Shown here: piece after piece, positions 16,406 through 24,641 of the stretch | Position numbering within the stretch: the stretch's first letter is position 1 | Layout: each line of letters begins with the position of its first letter | The notes under the pieces: model-generated | What the model saw: only the letters and a program-made list of their open reading frames with translations | What the model was told of the DNA's origin: nothing | Databases searched by the model: none | Assembly (NCBI RefSeq): GCF_036880985.1 | Contig: NZ_JBAJNO010000009.1 | Location: 1,860,001-1,924,000 of the forward strand | Origin: Limibacter armeniacum | Lineage (GTDB): Bacteria; Bacteroidota; Bacteroidia; Cytophagales; Flammeovirgaceae | Direction of reading: 5' to 3' | DNA: 64,000 bases | Translations under genes and position numbers: made by a program

Positions 16406-17137
16406 TTATACCTTCTTAGCAATAAAAGTGTCTAGCTCTTTGAGTGAAATCTTGCCTTCGTAATAAGCCTTTCCGAAGATGACACCGTAAACACCAATAT
16501 CTGCCAACTTCTTGATATCATCTACTGAACCAACACCACCACTGGCCATCAACTTGATTTTTGGATAATTGGTAAGGATGTCTTCATATAGATCAATGGC
16601 TGGACCTTCCAGTTTACCATCTTTATCAGTATCAGCACATTTTACAAATTGTACACTTCTCTGGTAGTGGTAATCGATATGGTCTAACAGCTTTACATTC
16701 TCTACTTTTTGCCAACCATTGTGAACAACATTCCCCTTGTATGAGTCAGCACTCAAACACAGTTTATTACGTCCATAAGAAATCAGCCATGAAGCAAACA
16801 GTTCTTTATTGGTCAGAGCCAAGCTACCAATTGTCACTTTTTCAGCACCAAACTCAAATGCCTTATTCATGTCGCCATCTGTGTTGATTCCCCCACCAAA
16901 ATTAATTTTCAGATCTGTATGTCCTGTCAATAGACTCAATGTATCATAGTTCACCACTTCACCTTTCTTAGAGCCTTCCAGATCAATAAGGTGTAGTTCT
17001 TCAATACCATGGTCTTCAAACCTTTTGGCTACGTCCAATGGGCTTTCATCGTAAACAGTTGCTTTCGAAAAGTCACGGTCAAGAATGCGCACGCACTTGC
17101 CATTCATCACCGAAATGGATGGAATAATCTTTATCAT
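16406..17137 (-). CDS. HisA-like TIM-barrel protein lacking canonical catalytic residues
   Basis: This 243-residue (beta/alpha)8 protein is clearly related to HisA, the ProFAR isomerase of histidine synthesis. It keeps the phosphate-binding segments INFGGGINTDGDMNKA, VTIGSLAL, MASGGVGSVDDI and GVIFGKAYYEG. Two residues important in HisA differ. The N-terminal P-A-I-D motif, whose Asp is the general base (Asp8 in T. maritima), reads P-S-I-S. The Thr in the T-D-I-x-(R/K)-D-G motif is Ala (A-D-T-D-K-D-G). The second catalytic Asp (in LSADSYKG) is present. It stands alone, outside any his operon. It is either a diverged HisA or, more likely, a paralogue with another substrate. Confidence 0.7.
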   Translation of the reverse strand: MIKIIPSISVMNGKCVRILDRDFSKATVYDESPLDVAKRFEDHGIEELHLIDLEGSKKGEVVNYDTLSLLTGHTDLKINFGGGINTDGDMNKAFEFGAEKVTIGSLALTNKELFASWLISYGRNKLCLSADSYKGNVVHNGWQKVENVKLLDHIDYHYQRSVQFVKCADTDKDGKLEGPAIDLYEDILTNYPKIKLMASGGVGSVDDIKKLADIGVYGVIFGKAYYEGKISLKELDTFIAKKV

Positions 17138-17581
17138 ACTAGAATTTTATTAGGGTTCAAGATTAATTGAAGAGAAAAAAACGCAAACGTATTTGGTTCA
17201 AAATTTACCTCATTACGGCAATTATTATAACTAAAACTGGCGTCCATCCAGTTAGGAGTTATTCGTGTATTTATAGTGTGGTTTTGGTCTCCATAGTTTT
17301 GCCAATGCTCACCAAATAGAACTGATATATGCGAATTTCAATACAAAAAAAACAAGGTAAATAAGACCTGATTCTATCTATAATTCAATGTACAACTTGA
17401 AATCTACATCAAGTAACATATTACATGAATATACAGTCAGATGTACAAATATATAATACAATAAGGTTTTTTCTATAAAAAGAAAAATATTATTTCAAAA
17501 AATCATTCAAAACATTTTTTACATACACTTTATTTGACTAAAAAAGATACTTCATTCATTCTCACCTATTTAGTCAGAGAT
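17138..17581. other. AT-rich intergenic region (444 bp)
   Basis: No gene is seen. A perfect minus-strand -7 box TACGTTTG (17184-17191) lies about 50 bases upstream of the HisA-like gene and probably drives it, although no upstream TTG is well placed. The remainder is strongly AT-rich without clear structure. Confidence 0.4.
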
Positions 17582-17613
17582 ATAAAAAAAGTACAGTCTG
17601 GTAAAACTGTACT
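17582..17613 (-). terminator. Intrinsic terminator of the CAP-domain gene
   Basis: An 8-bp stem (AGTACAGT against ACTGTACT) has an 8-base loop and is followed on the minus strand by seven T residues. Confidence 0.8.
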
Positions 17614-17643
17614 CCTTGTTTCATTCCTGTCTCTAGTAAGTAT

Positions 17644-18345
17644 TCATTCTATATTTTCTGAATCACTCAACAAGCTGCAGAAGTTCTGAGTACCATAAAT
17701 CCTCGGTATCCGGTCTGGGTTACTGAAAAGCATCAGGCAAGTTCCGCATCCCAGATAATTGGCTTCCTTATCTAGAATATTTTTCCGATGACCTGATGAG
17801 TTCATCCACTGACGAACCATTTGCCTTGCAAAAAACTGGTAAGTCATTACCTTAAGAGGTTCTCCCTTGTATTCAAAGCTAAAATATCCCCCATTAACCG
17901 ATGGAGGGTAAAAACTCTTGTTCTCTACAGGGTAGACCATATTATAGGCAATATTCTCACTACACACGGAAAACTTAATACCTTCTTTTTTAAACCTATC
18001 CACCATACTGTGCTTACCTTGGACAGTACTCCTATGGCTGAAGAAGTTTTGTTCCACCATATCCTGAGAATGTCCTTGTGCTACATGCTCTAAAGCAGAC
18101 AAGTGTTTCAAGGTTGGAATTCCTTGCCTCTTTCGCTGAAGGTTGGTTTCATAAAACAAGGCTGCATTCAGCAGCGGGTAATCGATATTATCTAAGTCTA
18201 TAACAGCTAAAAACGGTTTGTACTTAGCGTAATTGGCACATGTATATTTAGTATAAAAACTTTCACTCCAATTACTTTGCGCTTTAACCGCAGTTACTGT
18301 CAGCATAAGCAATACAAAAAATAGGCAGCGTCGAATCATTTCCAT
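17644..18345 (-). CDS. Secreted CAP (SCP/PR1) domain protein
   Basis: This 233-residue protein has an N-terminal signal peptide (RCLFFVLLMLTVTAVKAQ) and a CAP domain at about 70-225. The characteristic motifs are present: LEHVAQGHSQDMVEQNFFSH, CSENIAYN, WMNSSGHRKNIL and YGTQNFC. The two His and the Glu that form the CAP cavity can be seen in these motifs. Several Cys residues may form disulphides in the periplasm. Bacterial CAP proteins are exported and their activity is mostly unknown; lipid or peptide binding has been proposed for the family. The gene is not linked to a recognisable pathway. Either Met1 or Met3 may be the start. Confidence 0.85.
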   Translation of the reverse strand: MEMIRRCLFFVLLMLTVTAVKAQSNWSESFYTKYTCANYAKYKPFLAVIDLDNIDYPLLNAALFYETNLQRKRQGIPTLKHLSALEHVAQGHSQDMVEQNFFSHRSTVQGKHSMVDRFKKEGIKFSVCSENIAYNMVYPVENKSFYPPSVNGGYFSFEYKGEPLKVMTYQFFARQMVRQWMNSSGHRKNILDKEANYLGCGTCLMLFSNPDRIPRIYGTQNFCSLLSDSENIE

Positions 18346-18434
18346 ATTTGCTTTTTTTGATTCAATTCTTTTGTCTGTGCTTATATAATTTAAGGCTTTT
18401 TCACTTAAAAACGTCCAAATAATAGGCTATAACA

Positions 18435-19802
18435 TCAGAATTTCAAGGTAAACTCCGTTCCTTCCCCCGGATGTGAAGCTACTGTAATAGCTCCTTTGTG
18501 CTGTCTCATAATTTGCCTTGACAAACTCAAGCCTATTCCTGAACCTTGTTTTTTGGTCGTAAAGAAAGGGATGAAGATACGGTCCAATGCTTCTGGCTCA
18601 ATACCCGGTCCATTATCTTTTACCTTAATAACTGGACGGTTTCCTTTACCCAAGCCTCCTGTAAGTACCACTTCCTTTTCGGCTCCATCATTTGATCCAT
18701 TTTCCTGTAATGCCTGCACCGCATTTTTCACAAGATTGATAAGTACCTGCTCAATCTGCTCCATGTCTGCCGTGACCACAATGTTCTGTGGCTCCATTTC
18801 TACCTTTAGGGTAATGTCATTGCTTTCACATTCGCTCCCCATCAACAGTTGTATATGACCAAATATATCAGCTACCTGTACATGCTCCAATTGTGGAACA
18901 GGAACCTGTGTCAGGTTTCGGAACTCATTGACAAAACGTATCATCCCATCACTCCGGCGCTTGATAGTGGATACAGCCAAATTCATATCCTCCAACTCAT
19001 CGTCCTCAATCATTTCTCCATTGGCTTTTTTCTCCTTGAAATAATTGATTTCATCCTCCAATGTATTGGCCAATGAGGAAACTGGAGTTACTGAGTTCAT
19101 GATCTCATGTGTCAATACCCTGATCAGGTTCTGCCATGCTTCCATCTCCTGTTCTTCCAGCTCGTGGTGAATGTTTTGAACCGTTACCAGTTTGTAAACA
19201 TCCCCCCTTAGATACAGCTCAATTGCATACACCGCCAATTGAATGGTGTCGTCCTTGTCTCGAATCCTAACCAATGCCTTCGAGCCTGTACGTAATTCCT
19301 TAAGTTGCTTATACAAATCAGGACTGAATGCTCTCAGGTCTTCAATATTACGAAGTCTGTTAAGCTTGAACAGGCGCTTTGCCACCGTATTGATAATCTG
19401 TACCCGACCATCATTATCAAAAGACAGAATGCCAATTCCTATATGATGGATAATGTTTTTGAGGTACTGATAGTCTGCTTCCTTTTCCGCTCTCACTTCC
19501 TTAAAACGGGAAAGCACTTTATTAAACTCCTCATTAAGTTCATCAAAGCTTCCTCCCCTGCCTTTAAGGTTATAAGTCTGTGAAAAATCATCATACCGGA
19601 TAGAACTCAGGAAGTCAACCATCTCCCTGTTGGTATTTTCCATTAGGTTAATCAATGCATATGCCTGATAAACCACCAATACCACAAAGAATATAATGGT
19701 TGCCATATAAGCTGTCTTGATCAAAATCAGGAGAGCAAAAATGGTGATGCAGAGTCCTAATACCCTAAGTGTAACGTTCAGTTTAAAATTCTTAAAGCCC
19801 AT
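18435..19802 (-). CDS. Sensor histidine kinase, NtrB-like
   Basis: This 455-residue inner-membrane kinase has two transmembrane helices close together (about 10-30 and 32-52) with almost no periplasmic loop, a PAS-like domain (about 110-215), a HisKA-type dimerisation helix with the phosphoacceptor His near 232 (LTHEIMNSVTP), and a HATPase domain with N box (LINLVKNAVQALQ), G1 (DNGPGI), F box (FIPFFTTK) and G2 (GSGIGLSLS). Because the periplasmic loop is minimal, it probably senses a membrane or cytoplasmic signal. Its start overlaps the end of the response regulator gene by 11 bases, so the two are translationally coupled and form one system. Confidence 0.92.
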   Translation of the reverse strand: MGFKNFKLNVTLRVLGLCITIFALLILIKTAYMATIIFFVVLVVYQAYALINLMENTNREMVDFLSSIRYDDFSQTYNLKGRGGSFDELNEEFNKVLSRFKEVRAEKEADYQYLKNIIHHIGIGILSFDNDGRVQIINTVAKRLFKLNRLRNIEDLRAFSPDLYKQLKELRTGSKALVRIRDKDDTIQLAVYAIELYLRGDVYKLVTVQNIHHELEEQEMEAWQNLIRVLTHEIMNSVTPVSSLANTLEDEINYFKEKKANGEMIEDDELEDMNLAVSTIKRRSDGMIRFVNEFRNLTQVPVPQLEHVQVADIFGHIQLLMGSECESNDITLKVEMEPQNIVVTADMEQIEQVLINLVKNAVQALQENGSNDGAEKEVVLTGGLGKGNRPVIKVKDNGPGIEPEALDRIFIPFFTTKKQGSGIGLSLSRQIMRQHKGAITVASHPGEGTEFTLKF

Positions 19803-21174
19803 GCTTCTCTAATCTTCTGTAAAGCGACGCCCTCGTCAGACCCAGTGATTTTGCCGCCTTTGATATATTTCCGGCGTGTTTGCTGATCGCTTTCTGTATC
19901 ATCATTTTTTCAACTGTCTCAAGATCATACTCTGAGAAATCTACTTCCTGATCATCGTTTTTCTCAATCAGGAACATAAAGTCTACAGGCTCCAATGTAT
20001 CTCCTTCTGACATGATTATGGCTCTCTCAATTGCATGCTGCAACTCTCTCACGTTACCTGGCCAATGATATTTTTCAAGCTTCTTGAGCGCAGCTGAAGA
20101 AATTCGCTTTGTTTCCTTTCGATACTTCTTACTGAATATCTGTAAAAAGTATAATGCCAATGAAGGTATATCACTTGCTCGCTCTCTCAATGGAGGCAAG
20201 TGGATTTCCACTGTATTGATACGATATACCAAATCCTGACGGAATTCGTTTTTCTCTACCATTTCATACAATGGCATGTTAGTCGCACAAATCAAGCGAA
20301 TATCAATAGGTGTTGCCTTGTTTGCCCCAACCCTGGTTACTTCTCTTTTTTGCAAGACTGTCAACAACTTGGACTGTAATGCCATTGAGAGGTTTCCAAT
20401 CTCATCCAAGAATAAGGTTCCTGAGTTGGCTACCTCAAATCGTCCTGCTCTATCTTCTTTCGCATCTGTAAATGCACCCTTCTTATGTCCAAACAGTTCA
20501 CTCTCAAATAGCGACTCTGTAATGGAGCCCATATCTACGCCAATAAACACCTTCTCTTTTCTAAGTGAGGCATTGTGAATAGCGCGGGCAATCACTTCTT
20601 TACCTGTACCATTCTCTCCCAAAATCAAGACATTGGCATCCGTCTGTGCTACTTTGTGTACCAAATTGAAGACAGACTTCATAGCATCACTTTCGCCAAT
20701 GATCTGGGCGGTATCTGACCCTTTACTCAATGCTGTTGCCAGATTCGTATTTTCCTCCTTCAGGGTTTGCACCTGATCATAGGATTTCCTCAATTTCACC
20801 GCAGCAGTCAGTGTAGCGATCAGCTTCTCATTCTGCCAAGGTTTCAGTACAAAGTCTGTTGCACCAGCTTTCAATGACTTTACGGCTGTCTCTACGTCCC
20901 CGTATGCCGTAATCATGATCACAACTGCATTTGGGTCTATTTCCAGAATCTGCTCCAACCAATGATATCCTTCCTTACCTGTGGCAGTGTCCTTCGTAAA
21001 GTTCATGTCCAACAGGATGACATCGTACTTATCATTATTCAACAGGAAAGGTATCTTTCCTGGGTTTTGTTCAACCTGAACGAGATCCGCATGCTTTTTA
21101 AGTAGCATCTTGGCAGCCAACAATACGTCCTCGTTATCATCAATAATCAAAACTTTTCCTAACGGCTTGCCCAT
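19792..21174 (-). CDS. Sigma-54-dependent response regulator, NtrC family
   Basis: This 460-residue activator has a receiver domain (phosphoacceptor Asp near 56 in ILLDMNF, Thr and Lys switch residues in MITAYGD and LKPWQNEK), a central AAA+ domain (Walker A GENGTGKE near 186-193, Walker B TLFLDEIG, sensor region FRQDLVYRI) and a C-terminal Fis-type helix-turn-helix (NISKAAKSLGLTRASLYRRL). The sigma-54 contact loop reads GAFTDA rather than GAFTGA. It forms an operon with the downstream histidine kinase and would activate sigma-54 promoters after phosphorylation. The regulon cannot be deduced here; no clear -24/-12 promoter was spotted beside it. Confidence 0.93.
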   Translation of the reverse strand: MGKPLGKVLIIDDNEDVLLAAKMLLKKHADLVQVEQNPGKIPFLLNNDKYDVILLDMNFTKDTATGKEGYHWLEQILEIDPNAVVIMITAYGDVETAVKSLKAGATDFVLKPWQNEKLIATLTAAVKLRKSYDQVQTLKEENTNLATALSKGSDTAQIIGESDAMKSVFNLVHKVAQTDANVLILGENGTGKEVIARAIHNASLRKEKVFIGVDMGSITESLFESELFGHKKGAFTDAKEDRAGRFEVANSGTLFLDEIGNLSMALQSKLLTVLQKREVTRVGANKATPIDIRLICATNMPLYEMVEKNEFRQDLVYRINTVEIHLPPLRERASDIPSLALYFLQIFSKKYRKETKRISSAALKKLEKYHWPGNVRELQHAIERAIIMSEGDTLEPVDFMFLIEKNDDQEVDFSEYDLETVEKMMIQKAISKHAGNISKAAKSLGLTRASLYRRLEKHGL

Positions 21175-21455
21175 TGGTTTATTTGCTTGTATTGGTTTAA
21201 AACTTTTGGTTCAGCAGCTTACTGTTCTGTTTCCTTACAGGAGCTACCTCATTAATTTGACACTTTTGATTGGTGAGTCTATACTCAAAAAAATCCAATG
21301 AAAATTATAAAATACAATATACTAGTATCTTGTTATACTTCAAATACGACCAAGATTTTGCATATTTAATCCCTTCTACGTTGAAGTATTGGAATGGGAT
21401 GATATTTGATATAATTATATAAGTGTAGGACCTTCAGATCTAATAATAGAAACCA

Positions 21456-22154
21456 ATGAAATTACCGAAAATAAGTGTCTGCATTATTATGGCAGTAAGT
21501 ACCTGCCTTTATTTTGCATCATGTAACACGACCAACAATAACCAAAAGCAAGTAACCAAAGAAGCTGAGTCAAAAGCTGTAGTCGAAGAAGAAGTCTGGA
21601 CTGAAAAGGATGCTGCTGATTGGGGGTTTGAGAAAGAAACCGAGTTGCCTTTTGAGCAGAAAGTTCCTGCCACATTGGATAGCCTTAACAGCTATAAACA
21701 GAAAGCATTTCAATCGGAAGAGAATAAGTTGTCTTTGGCTTTAGAGCTATTAAAAGATTTACAGGTCTCAGGTGCAAAAGTACCTGTTGAGGCTGCCAAA
21801 AACCTCGAAAAAGCTTACGCCGATGTTAAAGCCAATATGTATACAGAAGAGTCTTTAGGGTCTGAACAGGTTATGATCCAATACGATTCGGCTACTGATA
21901 AACTATTGACAGCTGTACAGTCCCTCAGGAAAGAGACTTCTGATTTTGATCGGTACATGAGAGCCCAAACACTGTATGATCACTTTATGGAAACCCGAAA
22001 TCAAGACCTTTTCTTAAGAAAAGAATATAATGACTACGCCAGAAAGCTGAACCATATCATTTTGAAGCAGGCAGACCAACTCAAGCAGCTTGACAGCAAA
22101 TATGCATCTCTTAAGCCTGTTCCTGTTTTTTACGGTGATACAATCACGCAATAA
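21456..22154 (+). CDS. Predicted lipoprotein, helical, unknown function
   Basis: This 232-residue protein has a type II signal peptide with lipobox YFASC near residue 23. After a short Asn/Lys linker the mature protein is largely alpha-helical, with charged amphipathic helices from about 70 to 220 (LSLALELLKDLQVSGAKVPV and similar stretches). No enzymatic motif is visible and I do not recognise the family. The absence of acidic residues right after the lipidated Cys (CNTTNNNQ) means a surface-export signal of the Bacteroidota type is not obvious, so a periplasm-facing location is the simpler guess. It is monocistronic and ends at a bidirectional terminator. Confidence 0.7.
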   Translation: MKLPKISVCIIMAVSTCLYFASCNTTNNNQKQVTKEAESKAVVEEEVWTEKDAADWGFEKETELPFEQKVPATLDSLNSYKQKAFQSEENKLSLALELLKDLQVSGAKVPVEAAKNLEKAYADVKANMYTEESLGSEQVMIQYDSATDKLLTAVQSLRKETSDFDRYMRAQTLYDHFMETRNQDLFLRKEYNDYARKLNHIILKQADQLKQLDSKYASLKPVPVFYGDTITQ

Positions 22155-22164
22155 ACAAACAACC

Positions 22165-22212
22165 AAAAAAGGTACTCAAACATGACTATCAAAAGCTGTC
22201 TGAGTACCTTTT
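22165..22212. terminator. Bidirectional terminator
   Basis: A perfect 12-bp stem (AAAAGGTACTCA against TGAGTACCTTTT) with a 22-base loop separates the converging lipoprotein and DUF6787 genes. Confidence 0.75.
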
Positions 22213-22267
22213 CCAATTATTACCTGCACATGTTCAAGCCGATCTACTCTTATTGCTAATCCAGTAC

Positions 22268-22573
22268 TTATCTTTTGAAAATACCAGCCATTCTCTTGAA
22301 CATTTTCTTTTCTTTCTCCCAAAAGAAGTTGAACTGCCCTAAGATTGTTCCGTAAAAAAGCAGAAGGGTTTGGTAAGCAGGAAAAATAAATAGGATATAG
22401 GTCACCACCTTGATCCACATTTCTGTTTGTTCTGTAATGCCAATAGCAGAGAAAAACATTTTGCGTACTACCACTACTGATGAACCTGCAAAGGTAAATG
22501 CCAACAGGATAGCCAACACTTGCCATCCACTATTGACACCCCATTTTTCCTTCATTTTCGCTAACCTACTCAT
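22268..22573 (-). CDS. DUF6787 family membrane protein
   Basis: This predicted 101-residue protein starts at the ATG at 22573. An ATG 17 codons earlier (22624) would run through a hairpin and is less likely. The sequence has the conserved features of a small Bacteroidota family: K-W-G-V-N-S-x-W-Q near the start, a transmembrane helix (WQVLAILLAFTFAGSSVVVV), a second helix (VVTYILFIFPAYQTLLLFYG) and the C-terminal signature LGQFNFFWEKEKKM-x-R. The family has no known function and is sometimes mislabelled as a diacylglyceryl transferase. It overlaps another open frame on the same strand (22176-22526), which lacks any such features. Confidence 0.75.
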   Translation of the reverse strand: MSRLAKMKEKWGVNSGWQVLAILLAFTFAGSSVVVVRKMFFSAIGITEQTEMWIKVVTYILFIFPAYQTLLLFYGTILGQFNFFWEKEKKMFKRMAGIFKR

Positions 22574-22616
22574 GTTTAGTCTATTAAATCGTCCTTCAAA
22601 AGGTTGCAAATATACA

Positions 22617-22651
22617 AAAGCCACTGATTTAATAAAAAATCAGTGGCCTTT
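22617..22651. terminator. Hairpin upstream of the DUF6787 gene
   Basis: A 10-bp stem (CCACTGATTT against AAATCAGTGG) is flanked by AAAG and CTTT. It could terminate minus-strand readthrough coming from the gltD side, or lie in the leader of the DUF6787 gene. Confidence 0.5.
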
Positions 22652-23175
22652 GTATTACTAAAAGAAATCTTATGAGCATTTTGATTTGAAATGGAGAGTT
22701 CCTATTCGAGCCCTTTATCGCAATATGATCCATATTCTTCTCCCCCCTTCAACGTTGAAATATCTAAATTACACAAACCCCGACATCCAGAGCTAATACT
22801 GTTTGGTTCCTTTGGAAACGGTGTTTGCTGCAAGAGAAATAATCCCAAAGGGATTCAATAATAGTAGCCGTAGGCAAAAGCCTGCGGTATAAGTAAATCC
22901 ATTTATCCAACTCCAAAGGAGTTGAACCTATAAATCCTTGAAGCGTTTAAAACTTCCAATTTCAAGGTTACATCTACTTATTTAGCCTCTTCGGGGCAGG
23001 TGTGTATGGCACACAAAAAAGCCATCCGAACTGGATCGGATGGCTTTATAATACTTTCAAGGGTAATATTGTTCAAATAGTCTCTTCTGATGCTATTTGT
23101 TCCGCTTTTATCAAGCCATGTATTTCCCTGAAAGCTACACTCCTATCGGAGTGTTCCGCAAATTGAGTAGTTGGT
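22652..23175. repeat. Intergenic cluster of short perfect palindromes
   Basis: Within about 400 bp there are six compact inverted repeats: TTCAACGTTGAA (22748-22759), TTCC-TTT-GGAA (22807-22817), AATCCC-AAA-GGGATT (22841-22855), CCGTAGGC-AAAA-GCCTGCGG (22868-22887), CAACTCC-AAA-GGAGTTG (22908-22924) and ACACTCC-TATC-GGAGTGT (23137-23154). A weaker one is GCCTC-TTC-GGGGC (22985-22997). The alternating pattern resembles repetitive extragenic palindrome clusters. No gene is seen in this stretch. Confidence 0.6.
23016..23047 (-). terminator. Probable gltBD operon terminator
   Basis: A perfect 12-bp stem (AAAGCCATCCGA against TCGGATGGCTTT) has a 6-base loop and is followed on the minus strand by a T run. 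It lies about 130 bases past the gltD stop codon. Confidence 0.75.
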
Positions 23176-24605
23176 TCAGGACAGTTTTTCTGCCTGAATA
23201 TTTTCATTTTCAAATATATAATCCAACATTCCAAAGGCTGCCTCACGTCCATCTAGTGCAGCGGTCACTACCAAGTCTGCACCACGTACGTTATCACCGC
23301 CTGCAAAAACGCCCTCAACGCTTGTCATACCTGTCTCATCTACTTCAACAGCTCCCCAAGCATTGGTTTTAATACCGTTATCAGTTAACCATTTGAACTT
23401 TTCATTGTCAAAGCCCAAAGCCAAGATCACGATATCAGCAGAGATCACTCGTTCAGTATCTTCCACTTCTGATACAGAACAACGGCCACTTGCATCAGGC
23501 TTACCTAACTCCATATCCACAAAACGGACCCCTATCACATTACCTCTCTCATCACCTATCAATTTCTTAGGAGATTTCAGGTAAAGGAACTCCACTCCTT
23601 CTTCTTTGGCTGCCAAGACTTCTTTACGGCTACCTGGCATACTTTCCTCATCACGTCTGTAAACACACGTTACGGATGCAGCCTTCTCTCTGATGGAGGT
23701 ACGTACACAGTCCATAGCAGTATCCCCCCCCCAATTACCAGTACACTTTTCCCTTTGACATCGTATTTACGATCATAAAGGCTTTCTTCTATTTTCTTCT
23801 GTACATTGGTCAGGAACGGTACCGCCATAAACAAGTTATTGCTACTGTAACCCTCATGGTCCAAGACTTTACCTTGCATAGCACCTGTGCCAATAAAGAC
23901 AGCATCGTGCTGCTCTTTCAGCTCATCAAAAGTGATGTCTTTACCCACTTCCGTATTCAAGTGCAATTCCATTCCGGCATCGAGCAACAACTGCACCCTA
24001 CGCTCAACGGCTTCCTTCTCCAGCTTAAAGCCTGGGATACCATATGTCAATAAGCCACCTGCCTTATCCGCTCTTTCATAGATCACAGGTTTTACCCCTG
24101 CTCTCAACAAGAATGTAGCACAAGACAGTCCTGCTGGTCCTGATCCAATGATTGCGACTTTCTTTTCTGTTAGCTTCTCCGCAAACTCTGGCTTCAGTCC
24201 TTGGTCAAAGCCTCTTTCAGAAATTGCTACCTCAATCGAACCAATGGTAATAGCACCTATCAAGTGATCTTCATTTCCATCATTCAGGGTACAAGCGCCT
24301 TCACAAAGACGGTCGTGTGGGCAGATTCTCCCCAAAATTTCGGGAAAAGGAGATGTTTCATTAGAAATTCTGAATGCCTGCTCCAAGTCTTTCTCCGCAA
24401 TGAACTTAAGCCATTGCGGAATAAAGTTACTTAACGGACAGCCTGTTGCTGAACAGTAAGGGTTACCACACTGAACGCATCGGCTTGCCTGCGACTTAGC
24501 TTCTTCCTGCGAGTAAACTTCACTGATTTCGTGGAAGTTTTTGATACGCTCATTGGAAGGTCGCATCGAAGGCGATATTCTTTCTATTTTAGTGAATTCG
24601 TACAT
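23176..24605 (-). pseudogene. gltD: Glutamate synthase small subunit, frameshifted at a poly-G tract
   Basis: GltD passes electrons from NADPH through FAD and Fe-S centres to GltB for glutamate synthesis. The 5' part encodes the Fe-S region (CVQCGNPYCSATGCP, later CPHDRLCEGAC) and the FAD site (AIIGSGPAGLSCA), up to the NADPH-site glycines V-L-V-I-G-G-G. The frame then breaks in a run of nine G residues (23724-23732 on the plus strand as C). The next expected residues D-T-A-M-D-C-V-R continue in another frame, which runs to the end (GVFAGGDNVRGADLVVTAAL). One extra G would restore a normal protein of about 476 residues. It is either a sequencing error, a true mutation or a reversible slippage site. 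It follows gltB by 36 bases. Confidence 0.85.
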
Positions 24606-24641
24606 TTCTTAGGTCAATTCAAGTGTTCCACAAAATGGTGC

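Noticed and set aside
21175-21455. Possible sigma-54 (-24/-12) promoter upstream of the two-component operon
   Set aside because: No GG-N10-GC pattern with acceptable flanks was found on either strand.
22176-22526. 116-codon minus-strand frame overlapping the DUF6787 gene
   Set aside because: Same strand, different frame; it lacks the DUF6787 signature, which lies in the other frame.
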